Shown here one piece after another: positions 62,740 to 64,000 of a DNA stretch of 64,000 nt; within the stretch, counting starts at the first letter, position 1; each line of letters opens with the position of its first letter. Below the pieces are notes generated by a model. The model searched no databases, was not told the origin of the DNA, and saw only the letters and a program-made list of their open reading frames with translations. Both the position numbers and the translations under genes were made by a program. Origin of the DNA: Rapana venosa (taxonomy: Eukaryota; Mollusca; Gastropoda; Neogastropoda; Muricidae); NCBI GenBank assembly GCA_028751875.1, contig CM054140.1:28374599-28438598 (forward strand), in the 5' to 3' direction.

Positions 62740-63204
62740 GGCTACACACCGGTATTAAAAAATCACTCTTTTCCTTCTGTTTTTCTATGTAACTCTTATA
62801 TTCATACCGCACGCACTAAGGCATCCACAGAAATAAAAACCACTTTTTGTGAAAGACTAGCCTCTGACTCAAAACTCATGTGATTTTGAACAAATTTGGT
62901 AGGTTTGAAATTTTTTTATTTTTCAGCAAACACTGTACCCCCTCAGTCCTTTGTCGTTGCTAGCTTCCTTACCGCAATTGCATGCGCGGGGGCAACGCTG
63001 TAGGAATACAGGCAAAAACCCCATTGATGGTTATTTCCAACTTTCTCGTGACTACTGTTATTCTCTTTGTCCTCAATCCAAAAACCAAGTGCACAGTGCA
63101 TCATTTCATGCTTTAAAAAATCTGTGAAAATCACCAACAGTTTTTTCCACTCGCACTTTATACAAGATACTACTTGACCCCCAAATTAATACCGGTGTGT
63201 AGCC
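62740..63204 (+). mobile_element. MITE-like terminal-inverted-repeat element, copy 2
   Basis: 465 bp with perfect 18-bp terminal inverted repeats: 'ggctacacaccggtatta' at 62740-62757 and its reverse complement at 63187-63204. Flanked by 'caa' on both sides (62737-62739 and 63205-63207), a possible 3-bp target duplication. No transposase frame. Inverted relative to copy 1 and only 42 bp away. Confidence 0.78.
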
Positions 63205-63762
63205 CAAAGAAGAAAATGTGGAGGTAGGCAATGGGGAAGGACAGTTTGGGGGTGGGGTGGGGAGCTTCGGGACATCTGGGGATTGGGAAGGGGAATAGGA
63301 GGGTGTGGGGAGAAGGTAGATGCGCTGGTATTAGAAAGGTTAGTCGGAGAGCTAGAGCTCTGCGTGTTTGTGGTTTTAAGTCGTTTGTAGACATAGGCAA
63401 TCACATATCCAAGAACTACACAACCCCTGTAACAGACGGGATGTCATGGAAAGAAGAAAGAAAGAAAGCATGAATGTACAGGGCAAAACAAACCAACAAA
63501 AAAAACACAAACAAAACAACAACATCAAAAAACCCTTCTTTCCCCCCAACCCCTCCTCTTCAAACCTGTTTTTTTTTTTATATTATGAAACGCCACTCAC
63601 ATCCTCAAAAACACTGTCATTGCAGCAGACCATTTAAAACACACACACACACACACACCACACACACACCTTTATAAGATTCAAAGTATTAACTCTTCAA
63701 GGACCAAAAGACGCCAGTAGCAAAGGCAACTTAGTGCACAGAACATCATTGTGTGACTACAG
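63205..63762. other. spacer, no gene recognised
   Basis: A G-rich patch lies at 63240-63310 and (AC)n at 63640-63670; otherwise nothing recognised. Confidence 0.4.
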
Positions 63763-63900
63763 GGGCAGGGTAACCTAGTGGTTAGAGCCCTGAGCTCGCG
63801 ACCTGACGATCTGACGGTGAGAATTCGAACACACCCCACCCTCTTAAAATCTATGAATACAGAGACTACATTCATCTTACACAGACCTTAGTGTTTCAGG
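63763..63900 (+). mobile_element. SINE head and partial body
   Basis: tRNA-like head with 'gtaacctagtggttagagcc' (box A region) and 'gtgagaattcgaacac' (weak box B), as in the other SINEs here; the body diverges soon after. Confidence 0.65.
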
Positions 63901-63979
63901 CGATTTCTTGGTGGAGTCTAGTCATCATAGTGTTAGGGTTGTTCAGGAAATAACCCTGACCCACTGAACCCTCACCCAC

Positions 63980-64000
63980 CCTCTCAGAGAGAGAGAGAGA
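63980..64000. repeat. (GA)n at window edge
   Basis: GAGAGA run continuing beyond the window. Confidence 0.8.

Overview
This is a 64 kb piece of an animal genome, almost certainly a mollusc and probably a marine gastropod. The reasons are two spliced nuclear genes with GT-AG introns, several kinds of non-LTR retrotransposon, tRNA-derived SINEs whose body I associate with gastropods, and very abundant (CA)n, (GA)n and (CTGT)n microsatellites. No database search was possible, so the taxon is inference.

Only two ordinary genes can be supported, both on the minus strand. The first (836-4462, four exons) encodes NDUFA11, an accessory membrane subunit of respiratory complex I. It reads cleanly through every splice junction. 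The second (about 42465-45434, at least five exons) is EMG1/NEP1, the 18S rRNA pseudouridine N1-methyltransferase. It is recognisable exon by exon but carries frameshifts and a 15-nt insertion with a stop codon.

Between them lies a nested retrotransposon. An RTE-type element (EEP endonuclease part at 8055-9519) was split by an L1/Tx1-like LINE. The RTE target sequence was duplicated to about 10 bp on either side of the L1, and the RTE reverse transcriptase resumes after the L1 poly-A tail.

The region 10-42 kb is dominated by an unusual structure. 12719-24427 recurs base for base at 29107-40815 (offset 16388). The first 5.8 kb of each is also a third, noisy copy of 4393-10116, differing by dense single-base indels, and 26037-29106 is an equally noisy copy of about 1403-4392. 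This looks like unpolished long-read sequence placed twice around a scaffold gap (500 N at 10117-10616), although a true tandem duplication cannot be excluded from sequence alone. If it is an artefact, the real locus is ndufa11, RTE[L1], emg1, and roughly 25-30 kb of this window is redundant.

48-50.4 kb holds a second, decayed APE-type LINE, followed by unidentified coding debris and another 500-N gap (51001-51500). 52-64 kb has no convincing gene. It is a desert of poly-G/poly-C tracts, purine/pyrimidine-asymmetric blocks and microsatellites, with several SINEs. It also holds a pair of inverted MITE-like elements with terminal inverted repeats (62102-62697 and 62740-63204), one of which contains a 113-bp LINE tail flanked by a perfect 10-bp target-site duplication.

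I found no convincing new defence, metabolic or regulatory system. The most informative signals are the assembly loop, the nested transposons and the MITE pair.
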